Positions 63,897 to 64,000 of a stretch of DNA of 64,000 nt are shown piece after piece. The stretch is taken from positions 51,512 through 115,511 of the forward strand of contig JALHMM010000007.1 in NCBI GenBank assembly GCA_022844045.1. The letters are read 5' to 3'. Numbering within the stretch: the stretch's first letter is position 1; each line of letters starts with the position of its first letter. Made by a program: the position numbers and the translations under genes. A model generated the notes under the pieces. It worked only from the letters and a program-made list of their open reading frames with translations, was not told where the DNA came from and did not search any database. Source of the stretch: Reyranellaceae bacterium (GTDB lineage: Bacteria > Pseudomonadota > Alphaproteobacteria > Reyranellales > Reyranellaceae).

Positions 63897-64000
63897 CCTT
63901 CCCCCGGAGGGGGAAGGTGGCGCGCGTAGCGCGACGGATGGGGGATGTTTCAACGACATCGGTGTTCGTCTTCGACATCCCCCATCCGCCCTTCGGGCAC
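63897..64000. repeat. palindromic intergenic element, copy D (cut by the window end)
   Basis: Left hairpin CCTTCCCCCGGAGGGGGAAGG, arm GGTGGCGCGCGTAGCGCGACGGATGGGGGATG, loop with GTTTCAACGACATC, then right arm CATCCCCCATCCGCCC TTCGGGCAC to the last base. The final hairpin would lie beyond 64000. Orientation as in copy A; the loop is similar to the reversed loop of copy C. Confidence 0.88.

Overview
The window is high-GC, densely coded bacterial chromosome with the gene content and order of an alphaproteobacterium (a Rhodospirillales- or Reyranella-like organism is my guess; no rRNA is present to settle it). Evidence includes the run rpoZ - rsh - pdxJ - acpS - lepB - rnc - era - recO - parC, a single bifunctional Rsh instead of a RelA/SpoT pair, a Bpt-type N-end-rule leucyltransferase, a HemB with an Asp-rich metal site, and the order rpiB - glyA - nrdR - ribD - ribE - ribB(A) - ribH - nusB - thiL. 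I see no tRNA, rRNA, CRISPR array or complete insertion sequence, and no gene-free stretch longer than about 300 bases.

Layout. 0.2-13.7 kb: core housekeeping genes (folate, RNA polymerase omega, ppGpp, vitamin B6, lipid carrier, RNA processing, topoisomerase IV, undecaprenyl recycling, protein degradation tagging), interrupted by a phage-type DNA-binding ORF and a low-GC orphan. 13.9-26.4 kb: accessory metabolism (DCC thiol protein, saccharopine-dehydrogenase-like protein, penicillin-acylase family hydrolase, class III CoA-transferase, TauE exporter, alpha/beta hydrolases, EamA permease, Nudix hydrolase), hemB, and a small secreted protein built of 11-residue repeats. 26.5-29.6 kb: a valine-degradation operon (isobutyryl-CoA dehydrogenase, 3-hydroxyisobutyryl-CoA hydrolase, 3-hydroxyisobutyrate dehydrogenase), followed by a gene broken by a frameshift and a stop. 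32.1-37.9 kb: a chromate-resistance island, with chrB-chrA on one side of a palindrome-rich divergent promoter and, on the other, a superoxide-dismutase/rhodanese fusion, a free-standing ChrB C-terminal domain, a beta-propeller protein and an ornithine-cyclodeaminase-like enzyme. 37.9-42.7 kb: alcohol dehydrogenase, MaoC hydratase, SDR, ABM monooxygenase, CorA and a GST. 42.8-47.2 kb: a cyanate module (ABC importer plus cyanase) downstream of an alternative (cyanide-insensitive) oxidase. 47.3-54.4 kb: glutaryl-CoA dehydrogenase and a branched-chain amino-acid ABC system. 54.5-62.7 kb: rpiB-glyA-nrdR and the riboflavin operon. The last gene joins a DUF4031-like domain to a sugar-binding-protein fold.

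The main non-coding feature is a family of about 120 bp palindromic intergenic elements (four clear copies and one degenerate copy in 64 kb) that have a hairpin at each end and a long central stem. In two copies the central loop is inverted relative to the arms, one copy supplies the likely ribosome binding site of ribD, and one has been absorbed into the 3' end of a gene. A different inverted repeat sits between era and recO.

The observations I rate most worth following are the chromate cluster with its SOD-rhodanese fusion and duplicated ChrB C-terminal domain, the DUF4031/binding-protein fusion, the 11-residue-repeat secreted protein, the alternative oxidase next to cyanate detoxification, and the palindromic element family with invertible loops.
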